Of a stretch of 12,463 bases of DNA, positions 6,083 to 12,463 are shown piece after piece. Source of the stretch: an uncultured Bacteroidota bacterium. Lineage in GTDB: Bacteria > Bacteroidota > Bacteroidia > 2-12-FULL-35-15. The number at the start of each line of letters is the position of its first letter. The first letter of the stretch is position 1. Both the position numbers and the translations under genes were made by a program. The notes beneath the pieces are model-generated. The model was not told the DNA's origin. It saw nothing but the letters and a program-made list of their open reading frames with translations, and did not search any database. Location of the stretch: assembly GCA_903881065.1 (NCBI GenBank), contig CAIRRW010000067.1, forward strand, positions 1 through 12,463, read 5' to 3'.

Positions 6083-6105
6083 TTGTCCATCTTTACGATG
6101 GATAA
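6083..6105. other. Small hairpin between GlmU-like and mini-membrane-protein genes
   Basis: TTGTCCATC (6083-6091) and GATGGATAA (6097-6105) pair over nine positions, with one G-T wobble, around a TTTAC loop. On the minus strand, the direction of both neighbouring genes, the sequence after it is A-rich rather than T-rich. It is therefore not a standard terminator and may only affect processing or stability of a shared transcript. Confidence 0.3.
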
Positions 6106-6117
6106 ACGATAATATAT

Positions 6118-7302
6118 TTATTTCCGATACTTCTCAGTTAACTCAAATACGTGAGTAAGAATACGCTGCTCTAATTCATCAAAAACCATTTCGCGGCGTT
6201 CAAACACGCGCCCAGCAACTTCGAATGCATCTTTTAATTTATAAGTAGTAAAACCTGCCGCACCTCCCCACGAGAAGGAAGGAACAAAATTACGTGGGAA
6301 TCCCGAGCCAAATATATTTGCATTGACCCCAACTACTGTTCCTGTGTTAAACATGGTATTGATGCCACATTTGCTATGATCGCCCATTATCAAACCACAA
6401 AAAGTTAAACCAGTATTCACAAATCGTTCCTTTTCATAGTTCCATAATTTCACTTCAGCATAATTATTCTTTAAGTTCGAATTGTTACTGTCAGCCCCTA
6501 TGTTACACCATTCTCCCAATACAGAATTCCCTAAAAATCCATCATGCCCTTTATTAGAATAACCAAATATTACCGAATTATTAACCTCTCCTCCTACTCT
6601 GCTATGCGGACCAACAGTAGTCGGTCCATAGATTTTTGCTCCAAGTTTTAAAGTAGAGTGTTCGCACAATGCAAAAGGTCCTCGTACGATAGATCCTTCC
6701 ATTATCTCGGCATCTTTTCCAATATATATCGGCCCTGTACTTGCATTTAATACAGCACATTCCACTTTAGCTCCTTCTTCTACAAAGATATTTTCAACTC
6801 CGATAATTTGATTGGTTGAGCTTAATGTCAATGATTTTCTTCCTGAAGTCAATAAGGCAAAATCAGCAATTAACTCATCACCATTCTTTGAAAATATATC
6901 CCAAGGATTATTTATTTTCACTGCATGGGAATGAGATTCAAACGTAGTGAAAACAGATAAGGCTACATCATCAAAACTTTTATCATTGCCTGTATTGGCT
7001 GCTACCACAATGTTCTGAGATAGTAACGCCTGACTCGGTTTTAGCGTTTTTATCTCTTCTACCAACTTTTCATTTGGACAAAAGGAGCCGTTTATCCAAA
7101 CATTATCTGTATCAATTGCAAACTTTATTGGATATTTTTCACTCAAATAATCTTCAGTTCTGGTTGAAGTGTTTGTATTAAGCATCTTTTCCCATTTTTC
7201 ACGAATAGTTAAAATCCCTATTCTAATATCTGCTACCGGGCGAGTAAACGTCAATGGCAAAAGGCTTATTCGGGCATGATCATCAAATAAAATATAATTC
7301 AT
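6118..7302 (-). CDS. Alternative GlmU-type protein (UDP-GlcNAc synthesis, putative)
   Basis: This 394-residue protein resembles the Bacteroidota GlmU substitute (TIGR03991-like). It is proposed to act as glucosamine-1-phosphate acetyltransferase and UDP-GlcNAc diphosphorylase, supplying the precursor for peptidoglycan and lipid A. The N-terminal domain (1 to about 165) begins MNYILFDDHARISLLPLTFT and continues RPVADIRIGI, the hallmark of this group. It lacks the canonical glycine-rich pyrophosphorylase loop of E. coli GlmU. From about 166 to 345 there are hexapeptide-like repeats of a left-handed beta helix (IYIGKDAEI, VRGPFALCEHS, IYGPTTVGPHS, and a KGHDGFLG segment with His253). A helical tail of about 30 residues ends the protein. 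The function is known only by family inference. It follows the DUF6913 gene after 46 bp in the same direction. Confidence 0.85.
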   Translation of the reverse strand: MNYILFDDHARISLLPLTFTRPVADIRIGILTIREKWEKMLNTNTSTRTEDYLSEKYPIKFAIDTDNVWINGSFCPNEKLVEEIKTLKPSQALLSQNIVVAANTGNDKSFDDVALSVFTTFESHSHAVKINNPWDIFSKNGDELIADFALLTSGRKSLTLSSTNQIIGVENIFVEEGAKVECAVLNASTGPIYIGKDAEIMEGSIVRGPFALCEHSTLKLGAKIYGPTTVGPHSRVGGEVNNSVIFGYSNKGHDGFLGNSVLGEWCNIGADSNNSNLKNNYAEVKLWNYEKERFVNTGLTFCGLIMGDHSKCGINTMFNTGTVVGVNANIFGSGFPRNFVPSFSWGGAAGFTTYKLKDAFEVAGRVFERREMVFDELEQRILTHVFELTEKYRK

Positions 7303-7348
7303 CTTTACTATTTTTACATTACTTTTCTCTTTCTATAATTCCTCTTTA

Positions 7349-7918
7349 CTAATTAAGAGTAGGTTCCACTTTATTCATCATTGTAATATATATATCAACC
7401 TGACGGAGAAAATACTTTACAGTCTTGGTGTTGTCAGCATCAATCATCATATCATACATTTCAGTATCTTTCTCATTATACTTTCCAACTTTAAAATTTG
7501 CTTTGGAAAGTGCAGCAATATATTTCAATGGAAAATGATCATGTACATTCAAATCAATAAGCAAATCAAATTCCTCATCAATAAAATTCTTTATCACAGT
7601 TGTTGATGGTTTTCCCATCCAGTTAATTTCTTTAGTTGAAAAGAAATCATATTCCAATTTTGAATAAGTCATTGGAGGTAGAACTTTAGTATTGAAAAAC
7701 CCAATCACTTTTGTTCTCTTGCGATGTTCGCGCAAATACAACACATACCGCTTTACAATCTCATAATCCTCGGCATTAGTTGCATCAAATAATATTCCAA
7801 CAGTTTTTACAGCATCGAAGCTGAATTTACAGGCTTTACGAAGTTTATTATACGATTGCATTTCCTGCTTTAAGGCACGACTGGCAATAAACTTTTTTAT
7901 ACTTAATATTATACTCAT
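7349..7918 (-). CDS. DUF6913 family protein of unknown function
   Basis: This 189-residue protein is one I recognise as the DUF6913 type, restricted to Bacteroidota as far as I know. It opens with a basic, Lys/Arg-rich helix (MSIILSIKKFIASRALKQE). An alternating strand-helix pattern follows: TVGILFDA, then DYEIVKRYVLYLRE, TKVIGFFN, and DLLIDLNVHDHFPLKYIAA. This suggests a Rossmann-like alpha/beta fold, but no catalytic motif is visible. There is no signal peptide or membrane segment. Its start codon overlaps the ligA stop codon in an ATGA arrangement (7915-7918), so translation is probably coupled to ligA. The coupling hints at a role near DNA replication or cell division, but that is only a guess from position. 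Confidence 0.8.
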   Translation of the reverse strand: MSIILSIKKFIASRALKQEMQSYNKLRKACKFSFDAVKTVGILFDATNAEDYEIVKRYVLYLREHRKRTKVIGFFNTKVLPPMTYSKLEYDFFSTKEINWMGKPSTTVIKNFIDEEFDLLIDLNVHDHFPLKYIAALSKANFKVGKYNEKDTEMYDMMIDADNTKTVKYFLRQVDIYITMMNKVEPTLN

Positions 7919-9978
7919 CTAATCATAGTTATAAAATCATTTTCCGAAATAATTGGTATGCCAAGCTTCTCCGCCTTCTTATGTTTCTCTTGTCCCATAT
8001 TTTCACCCGCTAAAACATAAGATGTTTTTCCGGAAATAGAACCTACATTCTTTCCTCCATTTTGCTCAATAGCTTTCTTTATTTCATCTCTCGAAAACTT
8101 ACTAAAAACACCCGACACAACAAATGTCAAATCTTTTAGCTTATCACTTGTATTCACAATTTGATCCTCTGAAAGTTCAAACTGAAGACCTTGTTTTCTT
8201 AGATTTTCAATTATCCGCTCACAGTTTTCGTCTGCAAAATAGTCAATTATTGTTTGCGATGTCTTTTCTCCTATATCTCCTACCTCAAGCAATTGCTCCA
8301 AGTTTGCATTTTTAAGGGCATCAATATTCTTAAAATAAAATGCCAATTTCTTTGCTGTAGTTTCACCAATATGACGTATACCTATTGCAAACAATACTCT
8401 TTCAAAGGGCATTTTCTTTGAATCTTCAATTCCTGAAAGTAGATTATTCGCACTCTTCTCTGCCATTCTATCCAACTTCAACAGGTCATCCTTTTTTAAT
8501 TCATAGATATCAGCAATTGTTTTTATTAATCCTGCGTCATAAAGTTGAGCTATCGTTTCTTCGCCCATACTATCAATATCCATAGCCTTGCGCATTACAA
8601 AATGTTCCATCTTGCCTTTCACCTGCGGAGGACAACCCAATTCATTCGGGCAGTAATGATTCGCTTCCCCTTCTTTACGAATTAATTCAGTTTCGCATTC
8701 CGGACAATGAGTTATATACTTTGTAGGATGAGAAGTTGTTCCAAACAAATCATCAGTATGATGAACATCTCGTTTACTTTTATCTACACCAATTATTTTG
8801 GGAATTATTTCTCCTCCTTTTTCAACAAATACAGTGTCTCCTTCTCGTATATCCAATTTCTCAATGATGTCTGCATTATGTAAAGTAGCACGTTTAACAG
8901 TTGTACCGGCAAGTTGTACTGGCTTTAAATTAGCAACCGGAGTAATGGAACCTGTTCTGCCAACCTGATACGAAATACTTTCAAGAACAGTTGAAACCTG
9001 TGCAGCTTTATATTTATAAGCAATTGCCCACCTTGGAGATTTAGCTGTAAATCCCAAATACTTTTGATGATCGAACGAATTTACTTTTATCACCACACCA
9101 TCTGTTTCCACATTCAAATGATGGCGTTTAGTATCCCATTTCTCCAGATATTTAATTACGCCTTCCACCGATGAAACCTTTTCCATATCGCCCGACACTT
9201 TAAAACCCCATCTTTTTTCAGCTTCCAGACTTTCATAATGTGAAACAAATGGAAGATTTTCTCCAAGTAAAGCGTATAAATAACAATCCAATTTACGTTC
9301 TGCCACTGCTTTTGAATCTTGTTGTTTCAATGTTCCTGAAGTAGCATTGCGTGGATTTTTCAACTGTTTCTCAAATATCTCTTCCTCATCATATCCTTCC
9401 TCTATCAACTGTTTCCGCAACTCTTCATTTATCCGCAGAAACTCTTTCTTCGGCATAAATATTTCCCCGCGTATTTCAAATTCCTTTGGATAATCATCAC
9501 CACGCAACTTCAATGGAATACTATTTATTGTTTTTACATTGGCAGTTACATCATCTCCTTTTTCGCCATCACCACGCGTTACAGCCTGCTTCAGTTTTCC
9601 GTCAACATACGTAAGTGAAATGGATACGCCGTCATATTTAAGTTCACATACGTATTCAAAATCTGTCAATCCAGCCTTCCTTATGCGGTCATCAAAGTCT
9701 TTCAGGTCAGCTTCATTATATGTATTGCCAAGCGAAAGCATAGGATATTTATGCTTCACCGTTTTAAATTCCTTTGTAATCTGTCCGCCAACACGCTGAG
9801 ACGGAGAATCTGATTTTAAATATTCAGGGTGTTCCTTCTCAAGCTGTATAAGTTCTTCAAGCAGTTTATCAAATTCAAAATCGCTTATTGTAGGATTCGA
9901 AAGCACATAATAATTATAATTATGCTCTTCTATTTCCTTGGAAAGTTTTTCAATCTTATGCTTTATCGCTTCACTCAT
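7915..9978 (-). CDS. ligA: NAD-dependent DNA ligase LigA
   Basis: LigA seals nicks using NAD+, joining Okazaki fragments and repair patches. The 687 residues show all domains in order. Domain Ia (1 to about 65) has the NMN-binding segment HNYNYYVLSNP. The adenylation domain has catalytic Lys114 in KYDG, plus NPRNATSG (208-215) and the ETDGVVIKVN segment near 291. The OB fold has YQVGRTGSITPVA (337-349). The zinc finger has Cys425, Cys428, Cys443 and Cys449. A helix-hairpin-helix region (about 465-600) follows, then a C-terminal BRCT domain (about 612-687). The length is normal and no motif is missing. The gene lies 42 bp after the double TonB_C gene and overlaps the DUF6913 start by four bases. 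No promoter-like box is seen in the upstream gap, so it is probably transcribed from the prmC promoter. Confidence 0.98.
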   Translation of the reverse strand: MSEAIKHKIEKLSKEIEEHNYNYYVLSNPTISDFEFDKLLEELIQLEKEHPEYLKSDSPSQRVGGQITKEFKTVKHKYPMLSLGNTYNEADLKDFDDRIRKAGLTDFEYVCELKYDGVSISLTYVDGKLKQAVTRGDGEKGDDVTANVKTINSIPLKLRGDDYPKEFEIRGEIFMPKKEFLRINEELRKQLIEEGYDEEEIFEKQLKNPRNATSGTLKQQDSKAVAERKLDCYLYALLGENLPFVSHYESLEAEKRWGFKVSGDMEKVSSVEGVIKYLEKWDTKRHHLNVETDGVVIKVNSFDHQKYLGFTAKSPRWAIAYKYKAAQVSTVLESISYQVGRTGSITPVANLKPVQLAGTTVKRATLHNADIIEKLDIREGDTVFVEKGGEIIPKIIGVDKSKRDVHHTDDLFGTTSHPTKYITHCPECETELIRKEGEANHYCPNELGCPPQVKGKMEHFVMRKAMDIDSMGEETIAQLYDAGLIKTIADIYELKKDDLLKLDRMAEKSANNLLSGIEDSKKMPFERVLFAIGIRHIGETTAKKLAFYFKNIDALKNANLEQLLEVGDIGEKTSQTIIDYFADENCERIIENLRKQGLQFELSEDQIVNTSDKLKDLTFVVSGVFSKFSRDEIKKAIEQNGGKNVGSISGKTSYVLAGENMGQEKHKKAEKLGIPIISENDFITMIR

Positions 9979-10020
9979 CTATTGCTGCTCGTCAGATTTT
10001 CAAGTTGACACATCTTCAAA

Positions 10021-10815
10021 TTAATGTTGTTCTCCGGCACTGTTATCCTTAAAATCAGCATTAAGAATAAAATAAAAAGGAAAAGTCATCTGCACACGTG
10101 CAAGTTTCTCATCATATTTTCCCGGATACCAATTTATCATTTGTAAAATACGAAGAGCTTCCTGATCGCAGCCACCACCAACTGATTTCACAATACCTAT
10201 ATTCGTCATCAATCCACTTGGCTCTACCACAAAACGTAATACAACTGTCCCCTGAATATTTGATAATTGTGCCTGACGAGGATATTCCAGATTCTCCTTT
10301 ATAAAATCCTGCAATGCATAATTTCCTTTCGGATACATCGGAAACTGTTCAGGTGTTGTATAAACTTTCTCTGTACTATCCACTTTCATTTTAGGTAAAT
10401 ATTTAAACTTCACATATCCTCTCTTCTTGCAGATTTTAGCATATTTATCCGGGTCGAAATCAAACACAACCGACCACTTCGAATCAACATAATGTCCGCT
10501 TTTAATACCCGGTATCCATTGATATAATTTCAACATACGCATAGCTTCCACATCAATATCTTTCGACAGCGAATTATCAATTTTAATATCCGTAATCGTA
10601 CTATCCTTTTTAAGTATAAAAGTAATCACTTCCTTACCGCCAATTTTTTTATTTAAAGACGCTGTCGGATAAACCATCTCCTGCTCAAACACTCTTTTAA
10701 ACTCTTCCTTTCCGCCAATATTTGTCGGCTCCACATCCACATTACTTACCACTTGTGCCATACAAGTGTAGGCACTCAACATTACCAAAACGATAAATAA
10801 ACTATATTTCTTCAT
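10021..10815 (-). CDS. Secreted protein with two TonB C-terminal domains
   Basis: The 264 residues begin with a signal peptide (MKKYSLFIVLVMLSAYTCMA, likely cut before Gln21). Two copies of a TonB_C-like domain follow. The first (about 35-118) is divergent, with MVYPTASLNKKIGGKEVITF and LYQWIPGIKSG. The second (about 162-250) is canonical: LEYPRQAQLSNIQGTVVLRF, VGGGCDQEA and INWYPG. Normal TonB has an N-terminal membrane anchor and a proline-rich linker that tie it to ExbB/ExbD. Both are absent here, so this protein should be free in the periplasm and not itself an energy transducer. Such proteins are annotated 'energy transducer TonB' in Bacteroidota, which may mislead. A binding role at outer-membrane receptors or at the cell wall is inference. 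The gene starts 12 bp after the prmC stop, implying one transcript. Confidence 0.85.
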   Translation of the reverse strand: MKKYSLFIVLVMLSAYTCMAQVVSNVDVEPTNIGGKEEFKRVFEQEMVYPTASLNKKIGGKEVITFILKKDSTITDIKIDNSLSKDIDVEAMRMLKLYQWIPGIKSGHYVDSKWSVVFDFDPDKYAKICKKRGYVKFKYLPKMKVDSTEKVYTTPEQFPMYPKGNYALQDFIKENLEYPRQAQLSNIQGTVVLRFVVEPSGLMTNIGIVKSVGGGCDQEALRILQMINWYPGKYDEKLARVQMTFPFYFILNADFKDNSAGEQH

Positions 10816-10827
10816 TAATTTTATTTC

Positions 10828-11709
10828 TTAAATCTCACCACGCAAGATACGATTTTTATTATTTAAATCTTTTTTGAGTTCTACATTTTTGAATCCTTTG
10901 GCATACAGCATTGCTTTCGTTTCCTCTCCATACCTTTGATTTATCTCAAAGTACAACATCCCTTTCGGCGCTAATGTTTTCAATGCAAAATCACTAATCG
11001 CATCATAAAACAACAAAGGATTATTATCTGCTACAAACAAAGCCAGATGAGGCTCATAATTCAATACATTGCGTAACATCTCCCCCTTTTCCTGCTCACA
11101 AACATAAGGAGGATTGCTCACAATTAAATTGAAACTCGAAGATTGAAACGCTATACTCGGATTAAGAATATCTTCTTTCATAAAATTAATTTCTACCTTA
11201 TTCGCCAACGCATTCTCCTTTGCCACAGCCAATGCATCCTCCGATACATCAATACTCCATACATTTGCCGAAGAGATTTTTTTCTTCAGCGCAATAGGAA
11301 TACAGCCACTCCCCGTACCAATATCCAAAATATTTATCCTCCCCTGAAACTTCAAACATTCCTCTTTCCAATCATTAATTATATACTCCACCAGCTCCTC
11401 CGTTTCAGGTCGCGGAATTAACACATTGCCATTAACTTTAAATTTCATCCCATAAAAATCCGCCGAACCCAACACATATTGTATCGGTTTCATCCGTTTC
11501 AGATCCTTCACTGCGAAATTAAATTTCAACAACTCCGATTCCGTTACTGTTTCATTTTTCCTCGCATTTAATTCAAACGATTTAATATTCACGAAATCCT
11601 CGAAGCACCAGCCAATTATTGTTTCCAGTTCCCCGTTATCATATTTATCGCTCAACTCGTCCCGAAAGTACCGGATAATATCAGCTATTTTATTAGAAGC
11701 TATTTTCAT
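10828..11709 (-). CDS. prmC: PrmC, release-factor N5-glutamine methyltransferase
   Basis: PrmC methylates the glutamine of the GGQ motif in release factors RF1 and RF2, which raises termination efficiency. The 293 residues show the helical N-terminal substrate-binding domain (about 1-90), the LIPRPETEELV segment (97-107), the AdoMet motif LDIGTGSGCIPIAL (128-141) and the catalytic NPPYV (199-203). The length and all motifs are normal. In this phylum the N-terminal domain is often divergent, as here. It is the first gene of the minus-strand block. The start at 11709 is only seven bases from a TACTTTTG box, so the transcript would begin at or just before the ATG. Confidence 0.95.
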   Translation of the reverse strand: MKIASNKIADIIRYFRDELSDKYDNGELETIIGWCFEDFVNIKSFELNARKNETVTESELLKFNFAVKDLKRMKPIQYVLGSADFYGMKFKVNGNVLIPRPETEELVEYIINDWKEECLKFQGRINILDIGTGSGCIPIALKKKISSANVWSIDVSEDALAVAKENALANKVEINFMKEDILNPSIAFQSSSFNLIVSNPPYVCEQEKGEMLRNVLNYEPHLALFVADNNPLLFYDAISDFALKTLAPKGMLYFEINQRYGEETKAMLYAKGFKNVELKKDLNNKNRILRGEI

Positions 11710-11716
11710 TGAATCA

Positions 11717-11724
11717 CAAAAGTA
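11717..11724 (-). promoter_or_regulatory. TACTTTTG -7 element of the prmC transcript
   Basis: Read on the minus strand this is TACTTTTG, a perfect TAnnTTTG match. Only seven bases separate it from the prmC ATG, which predicts a leaderless or nearly leaderless mRNA. No TTTG is found at the usual -33 distance. Confidence 0.5.
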
Positions 11725-11854
11725 CTAATAGTTGCACAACCATCTGCTAATAATTTGGGCGGGCAACATTCTGCTATTTATTAAAGGTGATGAGTTACCA
11801 CTTACTAATTGCCACGATTGAAAACACTCGCATCTACGGAGCATCAGCTTTTTA

Positions 11855-11888
11855 TTTGAAATATATACTATAATTAATCATACATTTA
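11855..11888 (+). promoter_or_regulatory. Weak promoter-like pair before the DUF493 gene
   Basis: TTTG at 11855-11858 and TACATTTA at 11881-11888 resemble the -33 and -7 boxes. The spacing is 22 bases, the last base of the second box mismatches, and it lies only four bases from the ATG. This is a tentative assignment. Confidence 0.25.
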
Positions 11889-11892
11889 CAGT

Positions 11893-12168
11893 ATGAACAA
11901 AGAAGATCAATTTATTAAATTACGTGAAACTTTAAACAAGGAAGGCAACTGGCCTAAATTATATATGTTTAAATTTATTGTTCCTGCCAAAAACAAAGAG
12001 ATAGCATTGGTTGAATCCAAATTTTCGGATGAAGCTGTGATAACTCAGAAACAATCTTTCAATGGAAATTATATCAGCATTACTATAAAAGAGGTGATGC
12101 TGGATGCCGATTCTATTATTGCCAAATATAAGGAGATGGATGGCATTGAAGGGCTGATGGCTTTTTAG
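11893..12168 (+). CDS. DUF493 (YbeD-like) protein
   Basis: This 91-residue small cytoplasmic protein belongs to the DUF493/YbeD family, which has an ACT-like alpha/beta fold. Landmarks are WPKLYMFKFIVP (20-31), YISITIKEVMLDADSIIAKY (residues 60-79) and the terminal DGIEGLMAF. The E. coli relative YbeD is encoded between the dacA and lipB genes and has been linked to lipoate metabolism, but its biochemical role is not settled. Here it stands alone, divergent from prmC with a 183-bp intergenic region. The length is normal for the family. A regulatory or ligand-binding role is family inference only. Confidence 0.85.
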   Translation: MNKEDQFIKLRETLNKEGNWPKLYMFKFIVPAKNKEIALVESKFSDEAVITQKQSFNGNYISITIKEVMLDADSIIAKYKEMDGIEGLMAF

Positions 12169-12463
12169 CTCAACTAGTTGGCAAATTCAATACAAACAAA
12201 TCTGTAGTTTAACGTTTGAAAGATTTATAAGTAAAAGAAAGGGGGTATTAAAAGCTTGTCTCTTTCGCCCCGCGACAAACGTAATTAAATGCTTGAAACT
12301 TCATACTGGCAGGTCGTCCTCCTTTTTTTATTTCATAAATCTTATGTGCTTGTTGCACAACTGTGTAAAACTATCTAATAAAATAATGCAAAGCAATTAT
12401 TAAAAGGAATAAAAAATAAAAATCTTTGCAGCATCAAAATAGACAAGAAAGATGCAAGGAACG
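12169..12463. other. Intergenic region to the window end
   Basis: There is no clear gene. On the minus strand a 36-codon frame (GTG 12358 to TAA 12248) encodes a basic peptide with segments YEIKKGGRPAS and NYVCRGAKE. It crosses a locally GC-richer patch (about 12265-12325), unlike the AT-rich surroundings. TGTGC TTGTT GCACA at about 12345-12359 is a short hairpin. Near the end, AATCTTTG (12421-12428) and an ATG at 12452 may belong to a plus-strand gene outside the window. Confidence 0.5.
12421..12428 (+). promoter_or_regulatory. Possible -7 element for a gene beyond the window
   Basis: AATCTTTG followed by CAGC is one base from TAnnTTTG and has the typical purine/C context of a start site. 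An ATG at 12452-12454 (ATG CAA GGA ACG) lies 23 bases downstream and stays open to the edge. Whether this starts a real gene cannot be judged from four codons. Confidence 0.3.

Noticed and set aside
6083..6105. Intrinsic terminator after the GlmU-like gene
   Set aside because: The hairpin is real, but in the transcribed direction it is followed by an A-rich sequence, not a T-run.
9539..9799. Plus-strand 86-codon frame opposite ligA
   Set aside because: It is antisense to intact ligA adenylation-domain sequence, with Ser/Pro-rich composition typical of antisense frames.
11143..11421. Plus-strand 92-codon frame opposite prmC
   Set aside because: It is antisense to the AdoMet-binding region of prmC and shows no recognisable domain.
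11750..11775. TTTGGGCGGGC patch between prmC and DUF493 as a promoter
   Set aside because: TTTG is present, but the preceding TA of TAnnTTTG is not in register, and the following gene is more than 110 bp away.
12171..12180. Palindrome CAACTAGTTG just after the DUF493 stop as terminator or operator
   Set aside because: There is no loop and no T-run, and a single 10-bp palindrome is expected by chance in such sequence.
12240..12340. tRNA or other structured RNA in the GC-richer patch
   Set aside because: No cloverleaf, T-loop (GTTCRA) or acceptor stem could be assembled, only short isolated pairings.

Overview
The window looks like a chromosomal core segment of a low-GC member of the Bacteroidota. 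The evidence is family content rather than a single marker. It carries the alternative GlmU-type protein typical of this phylum (TIGR03991-like), DUF6913 beside ligA, a DUF6438 protein, a small protein habitually called 'ABC transporter ATPase' in Bacteroidota, a secreted protein with two TonB C-terminal domains, and a fused alpha/beta 2-oxo acid dehydrogenase E1. Several intergenic regions also carry TAnnTTTG elements, the -7 box of the Bacteroidota primary sigma factor. I see no phage, transposase, integrase, CRISPR array, rRNA or tRNA.

Left part (1-1245): the end of a small Ala/Lys-rich lipoprotein gene on the plus strand meets a tiny minus-strand gene, a 48-residue FeoB-associated-type Cys membrane protein. 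A perfect 15-bp bidirectional terminator hairpin lies between them. About 740 bp without a convincing gene follow. This stretch holds a promoter facing left, a small set of complementary TACCT/AGGTA segments, and seven tandem copies of an exactly 21-bp unit. That array is the least explained structure in the window.

Plus-strand block (1246-3822): the fused E1 gene (TPP-dependent, probably branched-chain 2-oxo acids) and a Bacteroidota-conserved 160-residue protein with its own TATCTTTG promoter. The second gene runs tail-to-tail into a DUF6438 gene, and the two stop codons share the palindrome TTAA.

Minus-strand block (3819-11709), in transcription order: prmC (release-factor glutamine methyltransferase), a double TonB_C secreted protein, ligA (NAD-dependent DNA ligase), DUF6913 (ATGA overlap with ligA), GlmU-like UDP-GlcNAc synthesis protein, a 73-residue SemiSWEET/YgjV-like membrane protein, a GlcD-type FAD oxidoreductase, and the DUF6438 protein. 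prmC to ligA to DUF6913 is tightly packed and probably one transcript, starting at a TACTTTTG box almost touching the prmC start codon. Gaps of 39-69 bp further down leave the operon boundary open.

Right part (11710-12463): a divergent DUF493 (YbeD-like) gene, then 295 bp without a clear gene. The window ends with a promoter-like AATCTTTG and an ATG that may begin a gene outside the window.

I found no clear multi-gene novel system. The best candidates for follow-up are the 21-bp array, the SemiSWEET-like mini-protein, the anchorless double TonB_C protein and the misnamed 'ABC transporter ATPase'. All family names are recognised by eye and were not checked by any database search.
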